From: a virus
Reading direction: 5' to 3' (one strand)
IMG/VR virus record: IMGVR_UViG_3300031696_000762
Location: 1 to 24,663 of that record
Length of the DNA stretch: 24,663 bases
The translations under genes and the position numbers were made by a program. The notes under the pieces were generated by a model. That model saw only the letters and a list, made by a program, of their open reading frames with translations, ran no database searches and was not told the DNA's origin. This document shows, piece by piece, positions 14,926 to 21,063 of the stretch. Position 1 is the stretch's first letter. Every line of letters starts with the position of its first letter.

Positions 14926-15600
14926 ATGAAAGTATGGACAGTAGTAACACCTCAACCCTCAAAAGAACTGTTTGAGGGGGGTATCAAAGATGCTCAAGAT
15001 CTTATTAGTTATTGTGCTAGGGTATCAAACCCAGCTAATGAAATGAACACAGAAACTGCCGATAAGCTTATCCGATATTTGGTTAAGCATAAACATTGGT
15101 CGCCACTAGAAATGGTGTCTTGTACACTCGGTGTTGAGACTACCCGTGATATCGCCAGGCAACTGTTGCGCCACCGTTCAATGTCTTTTCAAGAGTTTTC
15201 GCAACGCTATGCAGATCCTCAAGATATGAAAGAGGCATTTGTTGTTCGAGAAGCACGTATGCAAGATACTAAGAACCGACAGAACTCCGTGCCTAATACG
15301 GATAAAGAACTTGCTAGAGCATGGAGAATGAAACAAGATCAGATCATCCACGAAGCTAAGTTGGCATATAATTGGGCAATCTCAATGGGCATTGCAAAGG
15401 AACAAGCGAGATCTGTCCTACCCGAAGGAAATACTGTATCTCGTCTGTTTGCAAACGCAACCTTGCGTTCTTGGATACACTATATAGAACTGAGAAGCGG
15501 CAACGGAACTCAACTAGAACATATGGAACTGGCACGTGCCATTGCCGTCGAGATCTCAAAGATATTTCCAATGACAAAGGAGTTCGTTCAAGATGGGTAG
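14926..15600 (+). CDS. thyX: FAD-dependent thymidylate synthase ThyX
   Basis: Makes dTMP from dUMP using methylene-tetrahydrofolate and FAD/NADPH. The 224 residues contain the ThyX signature RHRSMSFQEFSQRY (82-95), i.e. RHR followed by seven residues and Ser92, plus HWSPLEMVSCTLGVET near 57-72, SVLPEGNTVSRLFANATLRS and the HIEL-like segment HYIELRSGNGTQLEHMELA. It supplies thymidylate for phage DNA synthesis. It lies four bases after the helicase stop, with no strong ribosome site of its own, so coupling is likely. Its 3' end overlaps the next small ORF by eight bases. Confidence 0.96.
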   Translation: MKVWTVVTPQPSKELFEGGIKDAQDLISYCARVSNPANEMNTETADKLIRYLVKHKHWSPLEMVSCTLGVETTRDIARQLLRHRSMSFQEFSQRYADPQDMKEAFVVREARMQDTKNRQNSVPNTDKELARAWRMKQDQIIHEAKLAYNWAISMGIAKEQARSVLPEGNTVSRLFANATLRSWIHYIELRSGNGTQLEHMELARAIAVEISKIFPMTKEFVQDG

Positions 15601-15811
15601 AAAACTCGAAACCTACAAAGCTGAGAGTGGAAAGGGGAAATGTGAAGTACATTTCGATTACAAAACCGAAAGAGGTTACATTAAGTACTTTGATAGTAAC
15701 GACACGATGTTTTACACAGAACACTTTCCAGACCATTCTATCCGATATATCCAAGATGCCGCAGAAAACTGGTCTTTGGGTATCAAGAAACTTGAAAAAG
15801 AATACATTTAG
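15593..15811 (+). CDS. Small hypothetical protein (72 aa)
   Basis: A 72-residue protein with a beta-rich pattern (KCEVHFDYKTERGYIKYFDS, TMFYTEHFPDHSIRYI) and a helical C-terminus (AAENWSLGIKKLEKEYI). The mix of Lys and Glu gives little net charge. It overlaps the thyX end by eight bases and stops just before the promoter at 15815. I recognise no family; phages carry many such short accessory proteins beside nucleotide-metabolism genes. Confidence 0.6.
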   Translation: MGRKLETYKAESGKGKCEVHFDYKTERGYIKYFDSNDTMFYTEHFPDHSIRYIQDAAENWSLGIKKLEKEYI

Positions 15812-15814
15812 TCA

Positions 15815-15843
15815 TTGACAAGTCGTAAAAACAGAAGTATATT
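15815..15843 (+). promoter_or_regulatory. Sigma70-type promoter for the hydrolase/kinase pair
   Basis: TTGACA at 15815-15820 and TATATT at 15838-15843, spacer exactly 17. The likely start of transcription is near 15850, which favours the ATG at 15869 (with GAGG upstream) over the ATG at 15854, whose ribosome site would not be in the transcript. Confidence 0.8.
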
Positions 15844-15868
15844 AGGGGTACTTATGAGGCGAATTACT

Positions 15869-16330
15869 ATGAAAAACATTCTATCAGGTAGCATGACGTT
15901 AGCACTGATGCTTTCGTTGGGCGCATGTATAACCGTCGTTACTAAAGAATACGCAGAAGCTAAGGAATGCTTGGCATTAAATGTGTATCACGAAGCACGT
16001 GGCGAATCTGAAGAGGGGCAGTACGCAGTGGCTCATGTTACTATGAACCGTGTGGATTCCTCTAAACATGGCAACACCGTATGCGAAGTCGTATACGCTC
16101 GTAAACAATTCTCTTGGACATGGTTGATAGATGACCATCGTCCCAAGGATCTTTATGCATATCACAAGGCTAAACTTATTGCCGCCGATGTGTTGGGAGA
16201 ACGTGTTGAAGACAATACTGGTGGTGCAGACCACTATCACGCAGACTACGTAAGTCCTAATTGGGCTACTGAAGAGTATATGAATAAAACAGCGACAATC
16301 GGAACCCACATCTTTTACAAAGCGAAATAA
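15869..16330 (+). CDS. SleB-type cell-wall hydrolase with N-terminal lipobox or signal-anchor
   Basis: A 153-residue peptidoglycan hydrolase of the SleB/Hydrolase_2 group. The domain begins CLALNVYHEARGESEEGQYA with the candidate catalytic Glu42, continues AHVTMNRV, and ends with the conserved GADHYHADYVSPNWA and IGTHIFYKAK. The first 20 residues are a signal sequence (NILSGSMTLALMLSLGAC) ending in a lipobox LGAC (Cys20), so it may be a lipoprotein. Being rich in Gly, Ser and Ala, the same segment could act as a signal-anchor-release helix as in SAR endolysins. It is a good candidate for the phage endolysin, exported without a holin. It has its own promoter and is followed by the kinase-like gene. 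Confidence 0.85.
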   Translation: MKNILSGSMTLALMLSLGACITVVTKEYAEAKECLALNVYHEARGESEEGQYAVAHVTMNRVDSSKHGNTVCEVVYARKQFSWTWLIDDHRPKDLYAYHKAKLIAADVLGERVEDNTGGADHYHADYVSPNWATEEYMNKTATIGTHIFYKAK

Positions 16331-16335
16331 TCATC

Positions 16336-16977
16336 ATGGAAACAGCACCAGAACTACCTAAACTAAAACTACTAATCATTGGGCATGGAAGGCATGGTAA
16401 AGATACCGTGTGTGAAATGCTCAGAGACAATATGGACTATACATTTGAAAGCAGTAGTCACTTTTGTTGCAAACACTTCATCTATGATATGTTAAAGCCA
16501 AAATATGGTTATAAAGATATTGAAGAGTGTTATGAAGATCGACACAATCATCGTGCCGAATGGTATGATGCAATCTGTGCATACAACAAGAATGATGCCG
16601 CACGATTAGGTCGCCAAATGTTTGCTGAGTATGATATCTACTGTGGGCTACGCAACAAACGTGAGTTCTTTGCTATGCAGAATACAGGTGTTTATGACTT
16701 CTGTATTTGGATTGATCGCTCAGATCATTTGCCTAGTGAAGGCGATGACAGCATGAGCCTTAAGCAGTGGATGGCAGACTTTACTATTGACAACAATGGA
16801 GATCTTGAAGAGTTGCAGTTTAACACTCGTAACTTGATGGAACAGTTGCATGGTGGTGTGTCTCATCTAATGAAGATGAATGCGCCACCGCCTAAGTTTG
16901 ATGAGGGTGGGTTCGAAGTAGATTACAACGAACCACAACCTGTTGAACTAGAACAGACGTATGCCGCTCCTGTGTGA
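16336..16977 (+). CDS. P-loop kinase-like protein, possibly dNMP kinase (gp1-like)
   Basis: A 213-residue protein with a P-loop IIGHGRHGKDTVCEML (14-29) of the nucleoside monophosphate kinase type, followed by YGYKDIEECYEDRHNHRAEWYDAI and ARLGRQMFAEYDIYCGLRNKREF, a pattern I associate with marine-phage proteins annotated as deoxynucleoside monophosphate kinases (T4 gp1). WIDRSD near residues 126-131 fits a lid/core strand. The C-terminal 30 residues are Pro- and acid-rich (PPPKFDEGGFEVDYNEPQPV) and look disordered. The stop codon lies within the CRP-like palindrome. The P-loop is clear; the substrate is inferred. Confidence 0.6.
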   Translation: METAPELPKLKLLIIGHGRHGKDTVCEMLRDNMDYTFESSSHFCCKHFIYDMLKPKYGYKDIEECYEDRHNHRAEWYDAICAYNKNDAARLGRQMFAEYDIYCGLRNKREFFAMQNTGVYDFCIWIDRSDHLPSEGDDSMSLKQWMADFTIDNNGDLEELQFNTRNLMEQLHGGVSHLMKMNAPPPKFDEGGFEVDYNEPQPVELEQTYAAPV

Positions 16978-16988
16978 TATATGTCACA
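16973..16988 (+). promoter_or_regulatory. Perfect CRP/FNR-type palindrome upstream of tmRNA promoter
   Basis: TGTGATATATGTCACA: the exact CRP half-sites TGTGA and TCACA separated by six bases, overlapping the stop codon of the kinase-like gene. Further half-sites lie nearby: TCACA at 17003-17007 (ATGTCACA is directly repeated at 16981 and 17000) and TGTGA at 17031-17035 beside the -10. The main palindrome is centred about 67 bases before the likely transcription start. That a CRP-type regulator binds here is inference. Confidence 0.5.
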
Positions 16989-17012
16989 ACATTAAATCAA
17001 TGTCACAGTCCA

Positions 17013-17041
17013 TTGACACTTTAGGTGGTCTGTGATACTAT
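17013..17041 (+). promoter_or_regulatory. Promoter of the tmRNA-outer-membrane protein unit
   Basis: TTGACA at 17013-17018 and TACTAT at 17036-17041 with a 17-base spacer. The -35 is perfect, the -10 is weaker (4 of 6), which suits an activated promoter. An overlapping TATAAATT at 17041-17048 is one base off the T4 late octamer. The inverted repeat TCACAG (17003-17008) / CTGTGA (17030-17035) brackets the -35. Confidence 0.65.
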
Positions 17042-17047
17042 ATAAAT

Positions 17048-17363
17048 TGTAGACGTTGAAGCAACGTGGACACATTCTGGACTTGGGGGCAGTACCCAAC
17101 CGCTCCACCAAAAGTGCATTGCGTCCTACTGCAATAGGAAGTTTTGCAGAACATAGATGGCCCAAATGGGTGCGTCGAAGCTATGCACTTTTGATGGGGC
17201 GGAACTAGGATCGACAGGTGTGAAAGTGAACGTGGAGTTTATCGGGTGACTGCGTAATTGGTCAAAACTACTAAATGCAAACAATAACTTTGCTCCTTCT
17301 GAATTGCGCCTAGCGGCCTAATTTAAGGGGGTTGGCGACTTACCTAGCAACAGAAAAGTCGTA
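17048..17363 (+). ncRNA. ssrA: Two-piece (circularly permuted) tmRNA
   Basis: The acceptor part comes first: a T-arm TTGGG-GGCAGTA-CCCAA (17083-17099), then CCGCTCC (17100-17106) and ACCA (17107-17110). The coding part begins at 17196 with GGGGCGG, which pairs with CCGCTCC to form the seven-base acceptor stem (one G-U pair), followed by AACTAGGATCGACAGG, the conserved tmRNA 5' region. The tag reading frame is at 17277-17321. Between the parts is an excised segment bounded by the inverted repeat AAAAGTGCAT (17110-17119) / ATGCACTTTT (17183-17192). A hairpin near the 3' end pairs 17336-17341 with 17356-17361. This permuted layout is the alphaproteobacterial type. tmRNA rescues stalled ribosomes and tags the product. 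Outer ends are approximate. Confidence 0.92.
17277..17321 (+). other. tmRNA proteolysis-tag reading frame
   Basis: From the resume codon GCA at 17277 the frame reads ANNNFAPSELRLAA and ends with TAA at 17319-17321. The start (A-N-x-N-F-A) matches alphaproteobacterial tags such as ANDNFAEEFAVAA, and the LAA end is the usual ClpXP degron. The middle PSELR is unlike the tags I know. Confidence 0.9.
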
Positions 17364-17386
17364 CTAACAATTAACAAGGAATGAAC

Positions 17387-18154
17387 ATGAAACTATTAAT
17401 CTCTTCTCTAGCAATGATTGCTATGTCAACAAGTGCATTTGGTGCGGATATCGCCGTAGATGCTGACATTGACATCACAGAAAACACTGCGGGTAAGTAT
17501 ATCGCTACAAAGAAAATCGCTTTTGATGTAACTGCCGTAGGCGATGCCTTTGGTAGCGTCGAAGTAGTTGCTGGTGCAGACGACAAACTAGCAGTAGGCG
17601 ACTGGAACGTAGGCCACGCAGTTGGTTCGGGTAGTCTGTCTTTTGGTAAGCAAGGAAACCTTTTCGTAGAAGGTGAAGCTTCTGCCGTGAATAGCCCACT
17701 TGCAGATCCGTCTATGGGAACATCATTGCAAGCCGCTTTTTCTGGTGTAAGCGTAGGTCTCGCATTTACTGATATCGGTACAGACGTAACAGACATTGCA
17801 AGTTTGCAAGGTTCTTACGAACTAGAACTTAGTGGTATTGCAGTATCTACTTCTGCCGACTATAACATCAACACTAAAGATATTGCTGTTGGTGTGGGTT
17901 TTGGTCTTGAGATCAAGGAACAATCTGTTGATACAGTAATGACATACGCAAACGATGTATGGGCATACGAAGGCTCAACAACATTGCTTGGTGTCACAGG
18001 TTACTTGAACGGTGACGAAAATGACATGACACAGAACCTTGGTGGTTCTTATCTAATTGGTCTTAGTGATACCGCTTCTATCGAAAGCAAGCTTAACTAC
18101 GACATGAATAGCGAACAATATTCACCTTCCTTGAATTTGTCCTTTGCATTCTAA
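17387..18154 (+). CDS. Outer-membrane beta-barrel-like protein
   Basis: A 255-residue secreted protein. The signal peptide MKLLISSLAMIAMSTSAFG precedes an AD start. The rest is a series of alternating polar/hydrophobic beta strands with Gly- and Asp-rich turns, and it ends LNLSFAF with a C-terminal Phe, the usual BAM-recognition signal of outer-membrane barrels. I predict a small porin-like barrel. The start is the ATG at 17387 with AAGGA six bases upstream; the ATG at 17381 abuts the ribosome site. No promoter is visible between the tmRNA coding part and this gene, so the two seem to be co-transcribed. A strong terminator follows. The exact family is not recognised. Confidence 0.72.
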   Translation: MKLLISSLAMIAMSTSAFGADIAVDADIDITENTAGKYIATKKIAFDVTAVGDAFGSVEVVAGADDKLAVGDWNVGHAVGSGSLSFGKQGNLFVEGEASAVNSPLADPSMGTSLQAAFSGVSVGLAFTDIGTDVTDIASLQGSYELELSGIAVSTSADYNINTKDIAVGVGFGLEIKEQSVDTVMTYANDVWAYEGSTTLLGVTGYLNGDENDMTQNLGGSYLIGLSDTASIESKLNYDMNSEQYSPSLNLSFAF

Positions 18155-18211
18155 TACGAATGGTGTGATGGCCTAACACATCCGATGAACTCTACGGTTA
18201 GAGAACGATGT

Positions 18212-18243
18212 AAAGGGGAATCTTCGGGTTCCCCTTTCTTTTT
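18212..18243 (+). terminator. Rho-independent terminator with UUCG tetraloop
   Basis: AAAGGGGAATC (18212-18222) pairs with GGTTCCCCTTT (18227-18237) around a TTCG tetraloop, followed by C and a run of five T (18239-18243). It is a textbook intrinsic terminator closing the tmRNA-outer-membrane protein unit just before the late promoter. Confidence 0.95.
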
Positions 18244-18244
18244 G

Positions 18245-18252
18245 TATAAATA
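18245..18252 (+). promoter_or_regulatory. T4-type late promoter
   Basis: TATAAATA, the exact T4 late-promoter octamer (read by the gp55 sigma factor), immediately after the terminator and six bases before the first ATG of the curli operon. Transcription would start at about the ATG at 18258. The position between a terminator and a new operon makes chance less likely than for internal copies. Confidence 0.7.
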
Positions 18253-18257
18253 GGTGT

Positions 18258-18536
18258 ATGGATATATTTGCAATAATAGATAAAGTGGGATTTCCGATAG
18301 CTGGGGCAATAGCCGCAGGGTTGTTCGTGTTTATCACATTGAAGTTTATTCTAGCGAGTGTTACGGATTCTGTAACAACTCTTAAGAGTATAATCGGTTC
18401 CCTTGACAATAGGGTGCAGACAATGAACAACGATTTAGTGAAAATTGATGCCTTACTTAGTTATGCTCTAAATGTCAAACCTAATATTGACCGCATTGCG
18501 GCTAACGAAGGTAAGGAAGACGCAAGGAGAGATTAA
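18258..18536 (+). CDS. Small membrane protein, holin-like topology (paralogue 1)
   Basis: A 92-residue protein with one N-terminal membrane segment (VGFPIAGAIAAGLFVFITLKFIL, about residues 10-32), then a helical, coiled-coil-prone stretch (LKSIIGSLDNRVQTMNNDLVKIDALL) and a charged tail. It is clearly related to the protein at 18775: both have GFP at the membrane start and the same spaced N-D-(L/M)-(V/I)-(K/R)-(I/L) helix. The layout resembles YvrJ/BhlA-type holin-like proteins, but the function is not proven. Only a weak AGG lies upstream, and with the late promoter at 18245 the mRNA could be nearly leaderless. It is the first gene of the curli block. Confidence 0.7.
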   Translation: MDIFAIIDKVGFPIAGAIAAGLFVFITLKFILASVTDSVTTLKSIIGSLDNRVQTMNNDLVKIDALLSYALNVKPNIDRIAANEGKEDARRD

Positions 18537-18773
18537 ATGATTTGGAAAGACTTGGTACTATCTAAGTTTAGTAATGGGTTTCGGATTCTCAATGGAAAGA
18601 ACACAGATGATAAGTTCTTCGTTATTGATGATGTGAAACTCGAAATTGGTGATATGTTCAGAGTAGGTCCTAACGGATACTTTGAGAATGTTGGCAGTAT
18701 ACACGGTAATATTCATAATGAAGCTACTGATGATCAATCATATGCTTCTATAATTTATGAGAATAAGGACTAG
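18537..18773 (+). CDS. Small hypothetical protein (78 aa)
   Basis: A 78-residue soluble, beta-rich protein (FRILNGKNTDDKFFVIDDVKL; EIGDMFRVGPNGYFENVGSI) without signal peptide or membrane span. The ATG follows the upstream stop with no gap, and it lies between two paralogous membrane proteins. No family is recognised. A role with its two flanking membrane proteins (for example as cytoplasmic partner) is only a positional guess. Confidence 0.6.
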   Translation: MIWKDLVLSKFSNGFRILNGKNTDDKFFVIDDVKLEIGDMFRVGPNGYFENVGSIHGNIHNEATDDQSYASIIYENKD

Positions 18774-18774
18774 G

Positions 18775-19125
18775 ATGGATAGTGTAACCCAAGCTATAAG
18801 TGAATACGGCTTTCCTGTCGTTGCCTCTGTTGGCATGGGTTACTTTATCTACTTTATATGGAAGTGGGTTACGGAAACTATTGACCCTGTTATTGGTGAA
18901 ACTATGATGACGCTGATACGGTTGGTTGATAGAGTTCGTATGCTCGACAACGATATGATAAGATTAAACAGTAAGCTTTCGATGGTGTTGGAACATCGTG
19001 GCATGGATAGTGAAGTTGCTAAGTTCCAATCAAAGAGCGAAAGCCACAACTCAACAGGTCAAGCCGATGAAAAAGAAGATGATCCTAAGCCTAATAGCTT
19101 TGGTGTTACTCCCAACACAAAGTAA
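18775..19125 (+). CDS. Small membrane protein, holin-like topology (paralogue 2)
   Basis: A 116-residue relative of the 18258 protein: a membrane segment YGFPVVASVGMGYFIYFIWKWV (about 11-32), then a helix LIRLVDRVRMLDNDMIRLNS aligning with that of the first copy, and an added hydrophilic tail rich in Lys, Glu and Asp (QADEKEDDPKPNS). The start is the ATG at 18775, five bases after TAAGGA. Its last part overlaps the csgF start by 59 bases in another frame. Two copies of one membrane-protein type before the secretion genes suggest a hetero-oligomer, either a holin pair or inner-membrane partners of the secretion machine. Confidence 0.7.
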   Translation: MDSVTQAISEYGFPVVASVGMGYFIYFIWKWVTETIDPVIGETMMTLIRLVDRVRMLDNDMIRLNSKLSMVLEHRGMDSEVAKFQSKSESHNSTGQADEKEDDPKPNSFGVTPNTK

Positions 19126-19531
19126 TGCGGAGTTAACTTTTACTTTTAAGAACCCTTCCTTTAGTGGGCAAGGATATTCTTCCCATGCACTATCTACTGA
19201 GCAATTACTGTTCAATAGGCAGAAGGACAGAAACGACGAAATGAGAGCGGAAGCTAATCGCATTGAGCGTGAGCTAGAGAATACCACATTAAACAAATTT
19301 ATTAAGAACCTTGAGAGTAGAATATATGCGACACTGAGTAAACAGATGGTTGACTCCATGTTTGCGGAGTGTACAGGAGATGATTGCGCTAGTAGCGGAT
19401 CTACAGAGATTGAGGGAAGTACGATTGAGTGGTCTAAAGATTCTACTACAGGATCTATCACCTTAGTCATAACAAATGACGATGGTACTACAACTATTAC
19501 TATTCCAGGATCAGGGGAGTTTAACTTCTGA
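19067..19531 (+). CDS. csgF: CsgF-like curli assembly factor
   Basis: CsgF caps the CsgG pore outside the outer membrane and couples secretion to curlin nucleation. The 154 residues start with a signal peptide (MKKKMILSLIALVLLPTQSNA), and the mature N-terminus ELTFTFKNPSFSGQ matches the CsgF segment TMTFQFRNPNFGG that plugs into CsgG. The C-terminus IEWSKDSTTGSITLVITN and TTTITIPGSGEF aligns with the CsgF beta domain (YIVDIANRDGQLQLNVTD ... STIQVSG). A middle helix and the pair CTGDDC are extra relative to E. coli (138 residues). I start at ATG 19067 with AGG eight bases upstream. Its stop overlaps the csgG start. Confidence 0.88.
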   Translation: MKKKMILSLIALVLLPTQSNAELTFTFKNPSFSGQGYSSHALSTEQLLFNRQKDRNDEMRAEANRIERELENTTLNKFIKNLESRIYATLSKQMVDSMFAECTGDDCASSGSTEIEGSTIEWSKDSTTGSITLVITNDDGTTTITIPGSGEFNF

Positions 19532-20331
19532 TGCGTTTTGCTTTGATAACGATAATAGCATTACTTGCAGGTTGTGCGGATCTTTCGCAGTATCCTATAG
19601 GACAAGAGCCTGTGGTACAGGTTTCTCCTAATGATATTTCCGACTATCCTCAGATGGATGGTAAGGTTATGACCATTGCTGTTTATCAGTTTAAGGATAT
19701 GACAGGACAGAGAAAGCCTAGCAGTGGGGGTGCAAGTTTAAGTAGTGCCGTTACTCAAGGTGCGGAAGTGTGGGTGATCAAAGCATTACAAGATGTTGGT
19801 CACGGAACATGGTTTGAGGTTGTTGAACGAGTTGGTCTTGACAATTTAGTCAGAGAGAGACAGCTTGTTAGAAACACAAGAGAAGTCTATGAGAAGAACC
19901 TCGCAGACGGACCTACGCCTCTAAAGCCAATGGTATTTGCTGGTCTCATTCTTGAGGGTGGCATTGTTGGTTATGACTCAAGTGTGGCTACAGGTGGATC
20001 AGGTGCAAAGTATCTTGGTCTTGGTGTTCAACAACAATATAGAGTTGATACCGTCACAATAGTCATGAGATTAGTTAGTGTTAGCACAGGTAAGGTATTA
20101 CTGAGTGTTGCTACTGAAAAGAACATAGCAAGTCACCAAACAGGCGCAGATATGTTTAAGTTCTTTGATATGGGGACTAAGTTAGTTGAAGCGGAAACTG
20201 GTTATAGTTTGAATGAACCAGTTAATTATGCAGTCAGATCAGCGATTGAGGCTGGCGTTATTGAACTTATTAACGAAGGGAAAAACAGACAATTCTGGAA
20301 GTTTTTGGTAGATCCAAAGGCTGGCGGATGA
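19531..20331 (+). CDS. csgG: CsgG-like outer-membrane curli secretion channel
   Basis: CsgG is a lipoprotein forming the nonameric outer-membrane pore for curlin export. The 266 residues have a lipobox LLAGC (Cys15) and align along the whole E. coli protein (277): AVYQFKDMTGQRKP, the SSAVTQGAEVWVIKALQD helix, RVGLDNLVRERQLVR, GGIVGYDSSVATGGSGAKYLG, DTVTIVMRLVSVSTGKVLLSV, and the C-terminal NEPVNYAVRSAIEAGVIELI. The loop that forms the channel constriction in E. coli (PYPASNF, with Tyr51, Asn55, Phe56) reads PSSGGASL here, with no aromatic residue, so the pore may be wider. It is directly downstream of csgF and upstream of the curlin-like gene. Confidence 0.93.
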   Translation: MRFALITIIALLAGCADLSQYPIGQEPVVQVSPNDISDYPQMDGKVMTIAVYQFKDMTGQRKPSSGGASLSSAVTQGAEVWVIKALQDVGHGTWFEVVERVGLDNLVRERQLVRNTREVYEKNLADGPTPLKPMVFAGLILEGGIVGYDSSVATGGSGAKYLGLGVQQQYRVDTVTIVMRLVSVSTGKVLLSVATEKNIASHQTGADMFKFFDMGTKLVEAETGYSLNEPVNYAVRSAIEAGVIELINEGKNRQFWKFLVDPKAGG

Positions 20332-20343
20332 TAGGAAATATTA

Positions 20344-21063
20344 ATGAAGTATTCATCGAAGCTTTTAGTATTGGTGTGCGCACTTAGCATACCATTTACG
20401 CCGATTAGCGCAAACGACATATACATAACACAGGTTGGTGACACTTTAGATTTGGACATTGTCCAAGACGGTCAGAACAACACCATAGGTACTAGTCTAC
20501 AAGATGTAGTTTTAGGATCTGTTAGTGGTGCTTCCGACTCTATGACATTCAGCATAACACAGACAGGTAACTCGAACAGCATTACGGCACAAATTCTTGG
20601 TAGCACCTATGTAGGTACTTGGGACATATTGGGCAGTAATAATGAGATCGATCTTATGTGTTCTAGTGCCGCTGGGGGTAACTGCGATACTGTGACACTT
20701 AACATTGATGCCGATGGCGACAACCAAGACTATACAATCAATATTGGTGAGACCGCAGATGCGAGTAACTCTACAATCAACTTCACAGTTGACGATAGCG
20801 GAAACGTTATCACAACAGATGTTGATGGTACAAGTGCGTCTATAACAGTAGCAATTGATAAGAACGCAAGTCTTGAAACGTCTAACAGCACATTAGACAT
20901 TGACGTTTCTGGTGATGGAGATCTTAACGGACACACAATCAGTCTTGACTTAAAGGGTCGTGGGCATGCTGTTGTTATAAACCAAAGTGGTATATACGAC
21001 AACGTAATTGATCTTCACACAAATGGCGATACACAAGCTATAAACATCACACAATCTGACTGA
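20344..21063 (+). CDS. Curlin-like secreted amyloid-repeat protein (CsgA/CsgB-like)
   Basis: A 239-residue protein with a signal peptide (KLLVLVCALSIPFTPISA) and repeats of the curlin type (S-x5-Q-x-G-x-x-N-x(A/I)-x3-Q): NDIYITQVGD...IVQDGQNNTI, MTFSITQTGNSNSITAQI, and a final HAVVINQSGIYDNVIDL...INITQSD. The middle is more degenerate, rich in Asp, Asn, Ser and Thr with alternating hydrophobics, as in a beta-solenoid or functional amyloid. One Cys pair (CSSAAGGNC) is present, unlike E. coli CsgA/B. AGGAA precedes the ATG by six bases. It follows csgG and overlaps the FecR gene (TGATG). It is the likely main substrate of the CsgG/F channel. Confidence 0.8.
   Translation: MKYSSKLLVLVCALSIPFTPISANDIYITQVGDTLDLDIVQDGQNNTIGTSLQDVVLGSVSGASDSMTFSITQTGNSNSITAQILGSTYVGTWDILGSNNEIDLMCSSAAGGNCDTVTLNIDADGDNQDYTINIGETADASNSTINFTVDDSGNVITTDVDGTSASITVAIDKNASLETSNSTLDIDVSGDGDLNGHTISLDLKGRGHAVVINQSGIYDNVIDLHTNGDTQAINITQSD

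Noticed and set aside
16989-17110. Glutamine riboswitch controlling the tmRNA
   Set aside because: I recall such an arrangement for a marine phage tmRNA, but I could not find the conserved GGAAGUAGG-type core here. The hairpin ACGTTG-AAG-CAACGT at 17053-17067 alone is not enough.
18160-18200. Second CRP-like site or regulatory hairpins between the barrel gene and its terminator
   Set aside because: TGTGATGGCCTAACACA resembles a half-matched palindrome, but the second half-site is wrong, and short stems here are weak.
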